Notes: generated by a model not told the origin, from the sequence alone. A DNA stretch of 64,000 nt from VFMC01 sp050248155 (GCA_050248155.1 JBFWSW010000016.1:1-64000); one strand, 5' to 3'. Counted from the first letter of the stretch, positions 51,863 to 61,593 are shown. Translations and numbers: made by a program.

Positions 51863-53455
51863 ATGCCGCGCGCCGCACAGCGCCGCCCGAAGCCCGCCCA
51901 GCGGCTCGAGACCTATCGGCGCAAGCGCGACTTCGCGACGACGCCCGAGCCGAAGGGGCCGACCCGGGCGACCGATCCGCCGTCGGCCGACGGGCACCGG
52001 TTCGTCGTGCAGCGACACCGTGCGAGCAGCCTCCACTACGACTTCCGACTCGAGGCCGCCGGCGTCCTGTTGAGCTGGGCGGTGCCGAAGGGACCCACGC
52101 TCGATCCGAGCGCGCGCCGCCTGGCGATGCACGTCGAGGACCATCCGCTCGAGTACTTCGACTTCGAGGGCGTGATCCCTGCAGGCGAGTACGGCGGCGG
52201 CGACGTCATCGTGTGGGACTGGGGCACGTGGTCCATGGCCGACGACGACCGGCGGGATCCGATCGAAGCGGTCGGCGACGGCGACCTGCACATCGACATC
52301 CGCGGCGAGAAGCTCCGCGGTCGGTTCGCGCTCGTCCGTCGAGGCCGTCCGGGATCGCGCGAGCAGTGGCTCCTCATCCACAAGCACGACGACGACGCAG
52401 TCGACGGTTGGGACCCCGAGGACCACCCCCGATCGGTCAAGAGCGGGCGAACCAACGACGAGGTCGCCGCTGCGCCGTCGGCGACGTGGTCGGGACGGGC
52501 CCTGTGGAACGGGCCGACACCCGACGAGCTGGCTGCGCTCGACGCGTTGAGGAAGTCGGGCACGTGGACGTTGGGCGAGCACGAGCTGCGCCTGACGAAC
52601 CTCGACAAGGTGCTGTTCCCGGCGCGCCGCCCGCATCGGGCGATCACCAAGCGCGATCTGGTGCGCCACTACGCGCTGATGGCACCGGCGATCCTGCCCT
52701 ACGTCGCCGGGCGCCCGATCAACCTGCACCGGTACCCGGACGGCATCGACAAGCCCGGGTTCTGGCACAAGGCGGTGCCCGACCACGCTCCCGACTTCGT
52801 CACGCGCTGGCGCAACGCCGAGGCGGACCCGGGCGAGACGCAGGTGTACGCCGTGCTCGACTCACCGGCGTCGCTCGCCTGGGCAGCGAACTTCGGTGCG
52901 ATCGAGCTGCATCCGTGGACGTCGACGGCCGATCATCCCCACCAGCCGACGTGGGCGATGGTCGACATCGACCCGGGTGACTCGAGCTCGTTCGACGACG
53001 TCCTGGTCCTCGCCCGGTTGCACCGCACCGCGCTCGAGCACCTCCATGTCGACGCCTGCCCCAAGGTGACGGGCAAGCGGGGACTGCAGATCTGGATCCC
53101 GGTCGCCGAGGGCGCCACCTTCGACGACACGCGAGCGTGGGTCGAGCGGTTGTCCCGCCTGATCGGCGAGACGGTGCCCGAGATGGTGAGCTGGGAGTGG
53201 GGTGTCGCCGATCGGGGTGGACGGATCCGCCTCGACTACACGCAGAACGCGATCAACAAGACGCTCGTCGCCCCGTTCAGCGTCCGACCGGTGCACGGTG
53301 CGCCCGTCTCGGTGCCGATCACGTGGGACGAGCTCGACGACCCGGAGCTGCGTCCGGACCGCTGGACGATCGCCGATGTGGCCGCACGTGTGCAGGCAGC
53401 CGGTGATCCGCTCGCACCGCTCGTCGGTCGCCAGCAGCGCTTGCCAGCGCTTTGA
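51863..53455 (+). CDS. LigD-like 3'-phosphoesterase plus primase-polymerase protein, no ligase domain, 530 aa
   Basis: N-terminal PE domain (about 40-190) with the H-x-x-x-LHYDFRLE motif near 53-63 and WAVPKGPTLDP. C-terminal LigD polymerase domain (about 225-520) with the metal D-x-D (MVDIDPGD, Asp368/Asp370), WAANFGAIELHPW and TGKRGLQIWIPV. There is no ATP-dependent ligase domain between or after them. It should trim 3' ends and add ribonucleotides in Ku-dependent non-homologous end joining, with a ligase coded elsewhere. An in-frame GTG at 51857 is an alternative start. Confidence 0.92.
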   Translation: MPRAAQRRPKPAQRLETYRRKRDFATTPEPKGPTRATDPPSADGHRFVVQRHRASSLHYDFRLEAAGVLLSWAVPKGPTLDPSARRLAMHVEDHPLEYFDFEGVIPAGEYGGGDVIVWDWGTWSMADDDRRDPIEAVGDGDLHIDIRGEKLRGRFALVRRGRPGSREQWLLIHKHDDDAVDGWDPEDHPRSVKSGRTNDEVAAAPSATWSGRALWNGPTPDELAALDALRKSGTWTLGEHELRLTNLDKVLFPARRPHRAITKRDLVRHYALMAPAILPYVAGRPINLHRYPDGIDKPGFWHKAVPDHAPDFVTRWRNAEADPGETQVYAVLDSPASLAWAANFGAIELHPWTSTADHPHQPTWAMVDIDPGDSSSFDDVLVLARLHRTALEHLHVDACPKVTGKRGLQIWIPVAEGATFDDTRAWVERLSRLIGETVPEMVSWEWGVADRGGRIRLDYTQNAINKTLVAPFSVRPVHGAPVSVPITWDELDDPELRPDRWTIADVAARVQAAGDPLAPLVGRQQRLPAL

Positions 53456-53503
53456 GCGCGCCGGACACGTTTCGCATCCCTGGGCAGCGGGGAGAGCTGA
53501 CCC

Positions 53504-53773
53504 ATGACAGCTCTGAGAACGCGACGTCGATGTGCCGTGGGATCCGCAGCCGTGCTGCTCGTGATCGGCGGGGCGTCGCTCGTCGCGTGCGGAGGCGATG
53601 ACGACGACGTCCCGGCGCCCACCGACTCGACGATCTTCGGCATCCCGGCGCCGGTCGACAACTCGTCGCTCAACCAGGGTCCGCCGAACAGCGCTGAGCA
53701 GTCGCCCGGCGGCTCGACGCCCGGCGCCACGGTCGCGGACAGCGTGGTCGCCAACACCGGCGAGGCACCCTGA
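53504..53773 (+). CDS. small lipoprotein, 89 aa
   Basis: Signal peptide RTRRRCAVGSAAVLLVIGG followed by the lipobox LVAC at about residues 26-29, so a lipid-anchored Cys29. The mature part is short, acidic and low in complexity (CGGDDDD, then Pro/Ser/Thr-rich). No function recognised. It starts behind GGGGAGAG. It lies 48 bases after the LigD-like gene. Confidence 0.72.
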   Translation: MTALRTRRRCAVGSAAVLLVIGGASLVACGGDDDDVPAPTDSTIFGIPAPVDNSSLNQGPPNSAEQSPGGSTPGATVADSVVANTGEAP

Positions 53774-53787
53774 TCACTGAACCCTGA

Positions 53788-55512
53788 TCACGGGACGACA
53801 CGAACCACCGCGACCGAGTGCGCCGGGAGTTCGAGCCCGTTCTCGCTCGCCAGGACATCCGTGGACGCGAGCAGCACGTCGCCGCGCACGTCCACCACGG
53901 CTGGGTCGGTGCCGAGGTTCGCCGCGATCGCGATCCTGCCGCTGCGGCGCACCACCACCCACCGTGCCCGCTCGTCGAGGTCGATGTCCACGCTGCCGAA
54001 CCGAGGGTCGGTGAGCGCCGGCTCCGTGCGCCGCAGCGCGATCATGCCCGTGTAGAAGCGCAGGATCCGCGCGTGGTCGCCGCCGGTGATCTCGCTCCAG
54101 TCGAGCTTCGAGCGGTGGAACGTCGCCGGGTCCTGTGGGTCGGGCACCAGATCCGGATCCCACCCCATGCGGGCGAACTCGGTCATGCGGCCCTGGGCTG
54201 TCGCCCGCCCCAGCTCGGGCTCGGGGTGTGCCGTGAAGAACTGCCACGGCGTGCCGGCGCCCCACTCCTCACCCATGAACAGCATCGGCGTGAACGGGCC
54301 GCCGAGCGTGAACGCGGCGGCGATCATCAGCTGGCCTGCATCGAGCGACGCCGACAGCCGGTCGCCGGCCGCCCGGTTGCCGACCTGATCGTGCGTCTGG
54401 TCGGCGACGACGAGGCGCCAGGCCGGCATCGTCCGCACGTCGATCGGCCTGCCGTGATGTCGGTTGCGGAACGACGAGTACGTGCCGTCGTGGAAGAAGC
54501 CGTGCCGGTACACCTTCGCCAGCGCGTCGAGAGGCTCGAAGTCGGCGTAGTAGCCGAACGTCTCGCCGGTGAGCGCGACGTGCAATGCGTGGTGGAAGTC
54601 GTCGCTCCACTGCGCGTGGATGCCGTAGCCGCCGGCCTCGCGTGGCGTGATGAGCGCCGGGTCGTTCTGATCCGACTCGGCGATCAACGTCAGCGGGCGG
54701 CGCAGCGCCACCGACAGCGCGTCGACCTCCTCGCCGAGCTCGTGCAGGATGTGCTGCGGCGTGTCGTCGACCAGCGCGTGGACGGCGTCGAGGCGCAGGC
54801 CGTCGACGTGGAAGTCGCGCAGCCACATCAACGCGTTGTCCACCACGTACCGCCGGACCTCGGGTTGCGAGAAGTCGATCGACGAGCCCCACGTGTTCGA
54901 GCTCGCCTCGTGCAGGTACAGTCCGAAGCGCGGCAGGTAGTTGCCGCTGGGGCCGAGGTGGTTGTACACGACGTCCTGCACGACCGCGAGGCCGCGCGCG
55001 TGGCACGCGTCGACGAACCGCTGGTATGCGACCGGACCGCCGTAGGTCTCGTCCACCGCGTACCAGCAGACGCCGTCGTAGCCCCAGTTGTGGTCGCCGT
55101 TGAACGCGTTGACCGGCAAGAGCTCGACGGCATCGACCCCGAGCGCGACGAGGTGGTCGAGCCGTTCGATCGCCGAGTCGAGCGTGCCGGTCGGTGTGAA
55201 CGTGCCGATGTGCAGCTCGTACAGCACGCACCCCGCGAGCTGCCGTCCGGTCCAGTCTCGATCGGTCCATTCGAACGAGCCCGGATCGACGGTGCGCGAC
55301 AGCCCGTGCACGCCCGACGGCTGGCGCATCGAACGCGGATCCGGCAGCAGCGTCGGATCGTCGTCGACGACGAACGCGTAGTCGACCTCGCGATCGAACG
55401 GGAGGTCGACCCTCCACCATCCGCCATCGGCGGGGGCCATCGGGTGCGCCCGACCGTCCACGACGAGCGCGACAGACCGCCGCGCGGCGGGAGCCCACAC
55501 ACGCATGTTCAC
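53788..55512 (-). CDS. treZ: malto-oligosyltrehalose trehalohydrolase, 574 aa
   Basis: GH13 enzyme that releases trehalose from maltooligosyltrehalose. An N-terminal CBM48-like domain (VWAPAARRSVALVVDG) precedes the barrel: DAVELLPVNAFNGDHNWGYDGV, DVVYNHLGPSGNYLP, nucleophile Asp in DGLRLDAVHAL and acid-base Glu in LIAESDQND, with late VADQTHDQVGNRA. GTG at 55512 overlaps the treY stop (GTGA); ATG at 55506 is two codons in. Third gene of treX-treY-treZ. Confidence 0.94.
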   Translation of the reverse strand: MNMRVWAPAARRSVALVVDGRAHPMAPADGGWWRVDLPFDREVDYAFVVDDDPTLLPDPRSMRQPSGVHGLSRTVDPGSFEWTDRDWTGRQLAGCVLYELHIGTFTPTGTLDSAIERLDHLVALGVDAVELLPVNAFNGDHNWGYDGVCWYAVDETYGGPVAYQRFVDACHARGLAVVQDVVYNHLGPSGNYLPRFGLYLHEASSNTWGSSIDFSQPEVRRYVVDNALMWLRDFHVDGLRLDAVHALVDDTPQHILHELGEEVDALSVALRRPLTLIAESDQNDPALITPREAGGYGIHAQWSDDFHHALHVALTGETFGYYADFEPLDALAKVYRHGFFHDGTYSSFRNRHHGRPIDVRTMPAWRLVVADQTHDQVGNRAAGDRLSASLDAGQLMIAAAFTLGGPFTPMLFMGEEWGAGTPWQFFTAHPEPELGRATAQGRMTEFARMGWDPDLVPDPQDPATFHRSKLDWSEITGGDHARILRFYTGMIALRRTEPALTDPRFGSVDIDLDERARWVVVRRSGRIAIAANLGTDPAVVDVRGDVLLASTDVLASENGLELPAHSVAVVRVVP

Positions 55513-57833
55513 GGTCCGCGCTCGGCGTCGGGCGCGAGCAGGGCGACCGGGTAGCGCTCGAGCAGCGTGGCGACGTCGACCTCGCCCCCCTCGACGCGTC
55601 GGCCGGTGAAGGTTTCGATCATCGGCCGCCGCGGCAGCACGAGACCGGTGTCGCCCCACCCACCTCGACGCTGCAGGCCTACAGGCAGGCGAGTGGCGAC
55701 GGCGACGACCTCGCCCCGGTCGAACGCCACCACGTGGTCACGTGCCGAGCCGAAAGGCTCGACGGGCGCGTACCTCGTGAACCAGTCGGGGTGGCTCCGT
55801 CGCACGCGGAGGGTGCGGGAGGTGACGAGCAGCTTCACCGCACCGGACTCGTCGATCGCCGGCAGCTCACCGGCATCGATCCGGTCGAGCAGCTCGCGCC
55901 GGTGGTCGAAGTCGACAGGTCGCCGGTTGTCGGGATCGACCAGCGAGTGGTCCCAGAGCTCGGTCCCCTGGTACACGTCGGGCACACCCGGGCCGGCCAG
56001 CTGGATGAGCTTGGCCGACAGCGAGTTCGACCATCCCGGCCCGCGCACCACGTCGACGAAGCGGTCGACGAGGCCGGCGACGTCCGGGTCGTCGAAGACC
56101 GCGTCGACCGCTCGGCGGATCGACTCCTCGAACGCGTCCGAGGGCTCGGTCCACGTCGTGCACCGGCCGGCCTCGCGTGCTGCCTTCTCGGCATAGGCCT
56201 GCAGTCGGTCCCGCGTGATCGGCCATGCGCCGACCACGGCCTGCCAGAGCAGCTCCTCGTACGACCCGTCCTTGATCGGCGCCGCGCGGCGCAGCGCCAG
56301 CAACGTCGAGCGCCACTCGGCCGGTACCTCGGCGAGGACGTGCAGCCGCGCGCGCACGTCCTCGGACCGCTTCGTGTCGTGGGTCGTCAGCGCAGTCAAC
56401 GTCGCCGGCACGGCGGCCTGGCGGACCTGCTGGCGGCGATGCAGCTCGGCGACGTCGATCGACAGCTCGCCGGGATCGCCGCCCACCTCGGTCAGCGAGC
56501 CGAGGCGGGTCCAGCGGTAGAAGGCCGAGTCCTCGACGCCCTTGGCCATCACCATGCCCGAGGTCTGCTGGAAGCGGCGTGCGGCGGGCTGGTCCGGGTC
56601 GGCGAGCACCTCCTCGAGATCACCGATCGCCCCGGCCAGGTCCGGACGCGCTGTCGCCGCGTCACGGGCCGCACGTTCGAGGTGGTGGCGGCCGAGCGGC
56701 AGGTACGAGCGGTACACGGGGAAGCACGCCAGCAGCTCGGCGACCGCGTCCGCCGCCCGCTCGACCCCGACGTCGTCGCGCACGCGGACGGGCAGGTCGC
56801 GCACGATGCGCCGCACCTCTGATTGCAGGAGCAGATCGGCGACGTCCCGCTTGCGATCGTGCACGAGCGCGTCCCACGTCGACGGCTCGTCGGTGGGCCG
56901 GAGCTCGGTGTCGAGCTCGTCGAGCGATCCGGCGCCGTCCGGATCGACGAGCACGCGATCGATGTCGGCGAGCGCCTCGTAGCCCGTCGTCCCGGCCGCA
57001 GCCCAGCTCGACGGCAGCTGCTCGTCGCGCTGGAGGATCTTCTCGACGACCACGTAGGTGTGGTCGGTGGCCTCGGCCAGCATGTCGAGATAGCCACCGG
57101 GGTCGGCGAGGCCGTCGGGGTGGTCGATGCGCAGCCCGGTCGCGAGGCCCTGGCGGATCCACCGCACGATCTCGGCGTGCGACTCCTCGAAGACCCACGG
57201 CACCTCCACTCGGATCGCCGCAAGCGTGTTCACGGCGAAGAACCGGCGGTAGTTGAGGTCGGTCGCCGCACGGCGCCAGCTGATCAGCTCGTAGTGCTGC
57301 CGGGCGAGCAACTCGTCCATCTTGACGCCCGGGTCATCGGCGGTGCCAGGCGCGATCGGCAGCGTGAGCGCGCCATAGCGGATCGTGCCGTCCTCGACGC
57401 GCAGATCGGGGCGCTCCTCGTCGCCCAGGACAGGCAGTCGCACCTTGCCCTGGCCCGCGTCCCAGTCGATGTCGAACGCCTCGGCGTAGCGCGAGCTGCG
57501 CCCGTGCAGCAGCACGTCGTGCCACCACGGGTTGGCCGAGGGCGTCTCGATGCCGACGTGGTTCGGGACGATGTCGACCAGCACGCCGAGGCCCAGCCGG
57601 CGAGCAGTCCACGCGACCCGCTCGAACGCATCGGTGCCACCGCGCGCCGGATCGACCGACCGGTGATCGACGACGTCGTACCCGTGCTCCGATCCGTCCG
57701 CCGCGGTGAGGATCGGCGACAGGTACAGCCAGCCCGCACCGAGTCGCTCGACGTACTCGGCGACCTCTGCCGCGCGGAGCAGGTCGAACTGCGAGGTGAC
57801 CTGCAGCCGGTACGTCGATGACGGAGCCATCAC
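55509..57833 (-). CDS. treY: malto-oligosyltrehalose synthase, 774 aa
   Basis: GH13 transglycosylase that turns the reducing end of a maltodextrin into a trehalosyl unit. Motifs: TYRLQVTSQFDLLRAAEVAEYVERLGAGWLYLSPIL at the start, DIVPNHVGIE, GLRIDHPDGLADPGGYL with nucleophile Asp, VVVEKILQRDEQLP with Glu, and TLTALTTHDTKRSEDVRAR. GTG 57833 overlaps the treX stop (GTGA); an ATG follows at once at 57830. Works between TreX and TreZ in glycogen-to-trehalose conversion. Confidence 0.94.
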   Translation of the reverse strand: MMAPSSTYRLQVTSQFDLLRAAEVAEYVERLGAGWLYLSPILTAADGSEHGYDVVDHRSVDPARGGTDAFERVAWTARRLGLGVLVDIVPNHVGIETPSANPWWHDVLLHGRSSRYAEAFDIDWDAGQGKVRLPVLGDEERPDLRVEDGTIRYGALTLPIAPGTADDPGVKMDELLARQHYELISWRRAATDLNYRRFFAVNTLAAIRVEVPWVFEESHAEIVRWIRQGLATGLRIDHPDGLADPGGYLDMLAEATDHTYVVVEKILQRDEQLPSSWAAAGTTGYEALADIDRVLVDPDGAGSLDELDTELRPTDEPSTWDALVHDRKRDVADLLLQSEVRRIVRDLPVRVRDDVGVERAADAVAELLACFPVYRSYLPLGRHHLERAARDAATARPDLAGAIGDLEEVLADPDQPAARRFQQTSGMVMAKGVEDSAFYRWTRLGSLTEVGGDPGELSIDVAELHRRQQVRQAAVPATLTALTTHDTKRSEDVRARLHVLAEVPAEWRSTLLALRRAAPIKDGSYEELLWQAVVGAWPITRDRLQAYAEKAAREAGRCTTWTEPSDAFEESIRRAVDAVFDDPDVAGLVDRFVDVVRGPGWSNSLSAKLIQLAGPGVPDVYQGTELWDHSLVDPDNRRPVDFDHRRELLDRIDAGELPAIDESGAVKLLVTSRTLRVRRSHPDWFTRYAPVEPFGSARDHVVAFDRGEVVAVATRLPVGLQRRGGWGDTGLVLPRRPMIETFTGRRVEGGEVDVATLLERYPVALLAPDAERGP

Positions 57834-60019
57834 ACGTCTGATTCGGCGTCGCGCGTGGACGACGTCTGCGCGGCGACCGATGCCGCGACCGAGTGATCCG
57901 TGTCCACCACGTCGTCGGTCGCTGCCTCGAGCACCACCAGTGACCGTGCGCTCAGCTTGAGCGCCTGCGTCGCGCCGAGCGGGATCTCAGGGTCGAGCCG
58001 GCTCGAGGTGTCGAGCACGACGCGCCACTGGGCCGAGAACTCCTCGTTCGGGAGCACGCACTCGACCACGTCGTCGTGGGCGTTGAAGTACAGGACGAAG
58101 TGGTCGTCCTCGACCCGCTGGCCGCGCATGTCGCGACCCCGGATGCCCTGCCCGTTCAGGAAGACGGCGACGACTCGGCCGTAGCCCGTGTCCCAGTCCT
58201 CGGGCTGCATGGCTTCGCCCTCGGTGGTCAGCCACACGATGTCGGGCAGGGGCTCGCCCTCGCCACGCCGGACCGGCCGTCCGTCGAAGAAGCGGTGACG
58301 GCGGAACGTCGGGTGCTCGCGGCGCAGCCTGGCCATCGTCGCGACGAACTCGATCAGCGGTTGGTCGGCGCGATCCCAGTGCACCCACGTCAGCTCGGAG
58401 TCCTGCGCGTACCCGTTGTTGTTCCCCTGCTGCGTGCGGCCCAGCTCGTCCCCGTGGAGGATCATCGGCACGCCCTGCGACAGCAGCATCGTGGCGAGGA
58501 AGTTGCGCTGCTGTTGGGCGCGCAAGGCCAGGATCGCCGGATCGTCGGTCGGGCCCTCGACACCGCAGTTCCACGACCGGTTGTGCGACTCGCCGTCGTT
58601 GTTGTCCTCGCCGTTGGCCTCGTTGTGCTTGTCGTTGTACGAGACGAGGTCGGCCAGGGTGAAGCCGTCGTGCGCTGTCACGAAGTTGATCGAGGCGACG
58701 GGGCGCCGGCCGTTGTGCTCGTACAGATCGGACGATCCCGTGAGCCGCGACGCGAACTCCCCGAGCGTCGACGGCTCGCCCCGCCAGAAGTCGCGCACCG
58801 TGTCGCGGTACTTGCCGTTCCACTCGGTCCACTGCGGGGGGAAGTTGCCCACCTGGTAGCCGCCGGGACCGACGTCCCACGGCTCGGCGATCAGCTTCAC
58901 CTGCGACACGACCGGGTCCTGCTGCACGAGCTCGAAGAACGTGGCGAGCCGGTCGACCTCGTAGAACTCGCGGGCGAGCGTCGCGGCGAGATCGAAGCGG
59001 AACCCGTCGACGTGCATTTCGAGCACCCAGTAGCGAAGCGAGTCCATGATGAGCTGCAACGAGTGCGGGTGCCGGACGTTGAGCGAGTTCCCGGTGCCCG
59101 TGTAGTCCATGTAGTGCTGCGGGTCGTCCTCGACGAGCCGGTAGTACGCCTGGTTGTCGATGCCCCGGAAGCTGAGCGTGGGGCCCAGGTGGTTGCCCTC
59201 GGCGGTGTGGTTGTAGACGACGTCGAGGATCACCTCGATCCCCGCCTCGTGCAGCGAGCGGACCATCGCCTTGAACTCCTGCACCTGTTGCCCGGTGTCG
59301 CCGGTCGACGAGTACCCGTTGTGCGGAGCGAAGAAGCCGATCGTGTTGTAACCCCAGTAGTTGCGCAGGCCCCGGTCGATCAGCACGCTGTCGTGCACGA
59401 ACTGGTGCACGGGCATCAGCTCGACGGCCGTGATGCCGATGCGCTGGAAGTGCTCGATCATCACCGGGTGGGCGACCCCCGAGTAGGTCCCGCGCTGGGC
59501 CTCGGGGATGTCGGGGTGCAGCTTCGTCAGGCCCTTGACGTGCGCTTCGTAGATGACCGACTCCGCGTACGGCACGCGCGGTGGCCGGTCGCCGGCCCAG
59601 TCGAAGAAGGGGTTGACGACGATCGACTTCATCGCGTGCGGCGCGGAGTCGTCGTCGTTGCGCTCGTCGGGATGACCGAGCTGGTAGGCGAACAGCGCAG
59701 GATCCCAGTCGTACTCGCCGCACGTGGCCTTCGCGTACGGGTCGAGCAGCAGCTTCGCGGGGTTCGACCTCAACCCGCGAGCCGGATCGTACGGACCGTG
59801 CACGCGGTAGCCGTATTGCTGTCCCGGTTGCACCTGCGGTAGGTACGCGTGCCAGACGTAGGCGTCGACCTCGTGCAGCTCGACCCTGGACTCGACACCC
59901 TCGTCGTCGAACAGGCACAGCTCCACACGCTCGGCACACTCCGTGAACAGCGCGAAGTTCGTCCCGCTCCCGTCGAAGGTGGCCCCCAACGGATATGCCG
60001 TCCCCGGCCAGGTCTCCAT
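57830..60019 (-). CDS. treX: glycogen debranching enzyme (isoamylase-type), 729 aa
   Basis: GlgX/TreX GH13 enzyme that cleaves alpha-1,6 branches of glycogen to feed TreY. A CBM48 head (PLGATFDGSGTNFALFTECAERVELCLFD) precedes the barrel: ELMPVHQFVHD, DVVYNHTAEGNHLGPTLSFRGIDN, nucleophile DGFRFDLAATLAR, acid-base KLIAEPWDVGPGGYQVGNFPPQW, and VTAHDGFTLADLVSYN. ATG at 60019. First gene of treX-treY-treZ. A PilZ gene ends 41 bases upstream on the same strand. In Streptomyces the GlgX relative binds c-di-GMP; whether this one does is unknown. Confidence 0.95.
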   Translation of the reverse strand: METWPGTAYPLGATFDGSGTNFALFTECAERVELCLFDDEGVESRVELHEVDAYVWHAYLPQVQPGQQYGYRVHGPYDPARGLRSNPAKLLLDPYAKATCGEYDWDPALFAYQLGHPDERNDDDSAPHAMKSIVVNPFFDWAGDRPPRVPYAESVIYEAHVKGLTKLHPDIPEAQRGTYSGVAHPVMIEHFQRIGITAVELMPVHQFVHDSVLIDRGLRNYWGYNTIGFFAPHNGYSSTGDTGQQVQEFKAMVRSLHEAGIEVILDVVYNHTAEGNHLGPTLSFRGIDNQAYYRLVEDDPQHYMDYTGTGNSLNVRHPHSLQLIMDSLRYWVLEMHVDGFRFDLAATLAREFYEVDRLATFFELVQQDPVVSQVKLIAEPWDVGPGGYQVGNFPPQWTEWNGKYRDTVRDFWRGEPSTLGEFASRLTGSSDLYEHNGRRPVASINFVTAHDGFTLADLVSYNDKHNEANGEDNNDGESHNRSWNCGVEGPTDDPAILALRAQQQRNFLATMLLSQGVPMILHGDELGRTQQGNNNGYAQDSELTWVHWDRADQPLIEFVATMARLRREHPTFRRHRFFDGRPVRRGEGEPLPDIVWLTTEGEAMQPEDWDTGYGRVVAVFLNGQGIRGRDMRGQRVEDDHFVLYFNAHDDVVECVLPNEEFSAQWRVVLDTSSRLDPEIPLGATQALKLSARSLVVLEAATDDVVDTDHSVAASVAAQTSSTRDAESDV

Positions 60020-60059
60020 GGTGGCCGCAACTACCCACCCGGGTGACCAGCGAAACGTG

Positions 60060-60398
60060 TCAGGCGGCGGCCGCCTCACCCGCGTCGAGGCGGGCGCAGA
60101 GCTCGTCGAAGTCCTCGTCGACGAAGTCGGTGAACCGCAGCGCGACGTAGGTTCGGAAGTCTGTGCCGCGCGCGCAACGCATGACCTCACCGCGTGCGTG
60201 CAACCGGAACCCGACGTGCGGCAGCGTCACCAGCATCCGGTCGCCGACCGCGAACCCGATCGGTTCGACGAACGCCATCAGCAGTCCGCCGCGGCTGATG
60301 TCGATCGCTCGTGCGCTCGGCAGCGCACATTCCGCCGCCGATGCCGCGACGACCGCTGTGTCGAGCGCTCGCCGGGGATGGGACCTGCGTTCCCTCAC
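60060..60398 (-). CDS. PilZ-domain protein (c-di-GMP receptor candidate), 112 aa
   Basis: The two-part c-di-GMP site is present: R-x-x-x-R at the N-terminus (RERRSHPRR) and D-x-S-x-x-G (DISRGGLLM) about 30 residues later, followed by the beta-barrel strands with VGFRLHARGEVMRC. No other domain. GTG 60398 has AGAGGA six bases upstream; a longer GTG at 60434 has none. It is the only free PilZ in the window and lies just upstream of treX. Confidence 0.85.
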   Translation of the reverse strand: MRERRSHPRRALDTAVVAASAAECALPSARAIDISRGGLLMAFVEPIGFAVGDRMLVTLPHVGFRLHARGEVMRCARGTDFRTYVALRFTDFVDEDFDELCARLDAGEAAAA

Positions 60399-60460
60399 GG
60401 TGGTCCTCTTCCCCGATCGATCCGACCCGAACACGAGCAGGCCCGAATGTCACGAGATCG

Positions 60461-61342
60461 TCACGACGGTTGACCCGTGCGGGCGATGGCGACGCGTCCG
60501 GAGCGCAACGAGTGACGCGACCCGAGGTGAGCGCCCATCGCCGTTGCGATCGTCTCCAGGTCGCGATCGCTCTCGACGGCAAACCCGTGCCGGCCGAGCA
60601 GGGCGGCCATGGACCCGGTGGTCCAACTCGATCGGAACGGCTCGCCCGCCATCGGATCGTCGGCGCGCGCGACGAGTGCCATCGCGCGCGCCAGCAGCCG
60701 ACCGATGCGGGCACGCCACCGCCGCGATTGGTAGTTCACGACCAATGTGCTGCCCGGCGCCGAGGCACGCGCGATCGCGCGCATCGTCGCGTCGACCTGC
60801 GTGAGCGTGAGGTACGGCACCACCCCCTCCCACACCCACGTCGTCGGCAGGCCGCTGACGTGGCCTGCTGTCGCGAGTGCGCTCGCGACGTCGTCCACGA
60901 CGAGGTCGGCCGTGACGTAGGTGAGCGATCCGGCCACGGGCTCGAGCTCGCCGACGCGCGCACGCTTGTCGGCCTGCGACGCGTGCGCGTCGACCTCGTA
61001 CACGTCGACACCGGCGAGCTCGGTCATCCGCCACGCCCGGTCGTCGAGGCCTGCACCGAGAACGACGAGCTGGGGCGCGGCATGCGCTCGCACGGCGTCG
61101 TCGATCGCCACGGTCCTCGCAGCCATGACGTCGGCGGTCGCGCGCAGGCGCTCGAACTCGACACGCTCGCGGGCACCGGACGGCGGCATGCCGGCCCGCG
61201 CGAGGTCGACCGAGATGTGCTCGTCCGGCCAGAGGAACGACGCAGCGACCGGGTCGGCGAAGCGGCCGACCGCCAAACGGCCGTCGGCGACCGCTCGCCC
61301 CTGGCAGACCAGCACCGCCGTGCGGCTCGCGCTGCGGGTCAT
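60461..61342 (-). CDS. SAM-dependent methyltransferase, leucine-carboxymethyltransferase-like, 293 aa
   Basis: Class I methyltransferase of the LCM/TIGR00027 group. The SAM region is LVVLGAGLDDRAWRM near 93-107, with VYEVDAHASQADKRAR after it, then WVWEGVVPYLTLTQVDATMRAIARA. Such proteins often O-methylate carboxylates or polyketides. The substrate is not deducible. Its ATG overlaps the stop of the small gene upstream (ATGA). Confidence 0.87.
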   Translation of the reverse strand: MTRSASRTAVLVCQGRAVADGRLAVGRFADPVAASFLWPDEHISVDLARAGMPPSGARERVEFERLRATADVMAARTVAIDDAVRAHAAPQLVVLGAGLDDRAWRMTELAGVDVYEVDAHASQADKRARVGELEPVAGSLTYVTADLVVDDVASALATAGHVSGLPTTWVWEGVVPYLTLTQVDATMRAIARASAPGSTLVVNYQSRRWRARIGRLLARAMALVARADDPMAGEPFRSSWTTGSMAALLGRHGFAVESDRDLETIATAMGAHLGSRHSLRSGRVAIARTGQPS

Positions 61343-61542
61343 CCCCCGCCGTTGGTCTCGTCGAGCTCGTCGGATCCACCGGTCGACGGCCCGGGTCGCT
61401 CCGGGTGGCCGGCGGCGTGCTCGGCCGCCTGCTTGCGAGCCGGCTCACGCTCGAGCGCGTCGTCCTCGGGTTCCGGGGGACGCACGTGTGCGGTCGCCGC
61501 GACGACTTGGTGGTTCAGCGCATCGGGGATGTTCTCGCTCAT
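61339..61542 (-). CDS. small hydrophilic protein, unknown, 67 aa
   Basis: A short, highly charged protein with no hydrophobic segment: Glu/Asp/Pro/His-rich in the middle (RPPEPEDDALERE, then KQAAEHAAGHPER) and a Gly-rich end. Coupled to the methyltransferase by an ATGA overlap, which is the main support that it is a gene. It may be intrinsically disordered. Divergent from glgE with 92 bases between. Confidence 0.6.
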   Translation of the reverse strand: MSENIPDALNHQVVAATAHVRPPEPEDDALEREPARKQAAEHAAGHPERPGPSTGGSDELDETNGGG

Positions 61543-61593
61543 GATCCGAGGCGTACCCTCACGTTTCGCGAGCAAACCCCAGGGGTACCGCAC

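Noticed and set aside
58076..59842. Long plus-strand frame opposite treX
   Set aside because: Shadow of the debranching gene; Val/Asp/Arg-rich with no recognisable motif.
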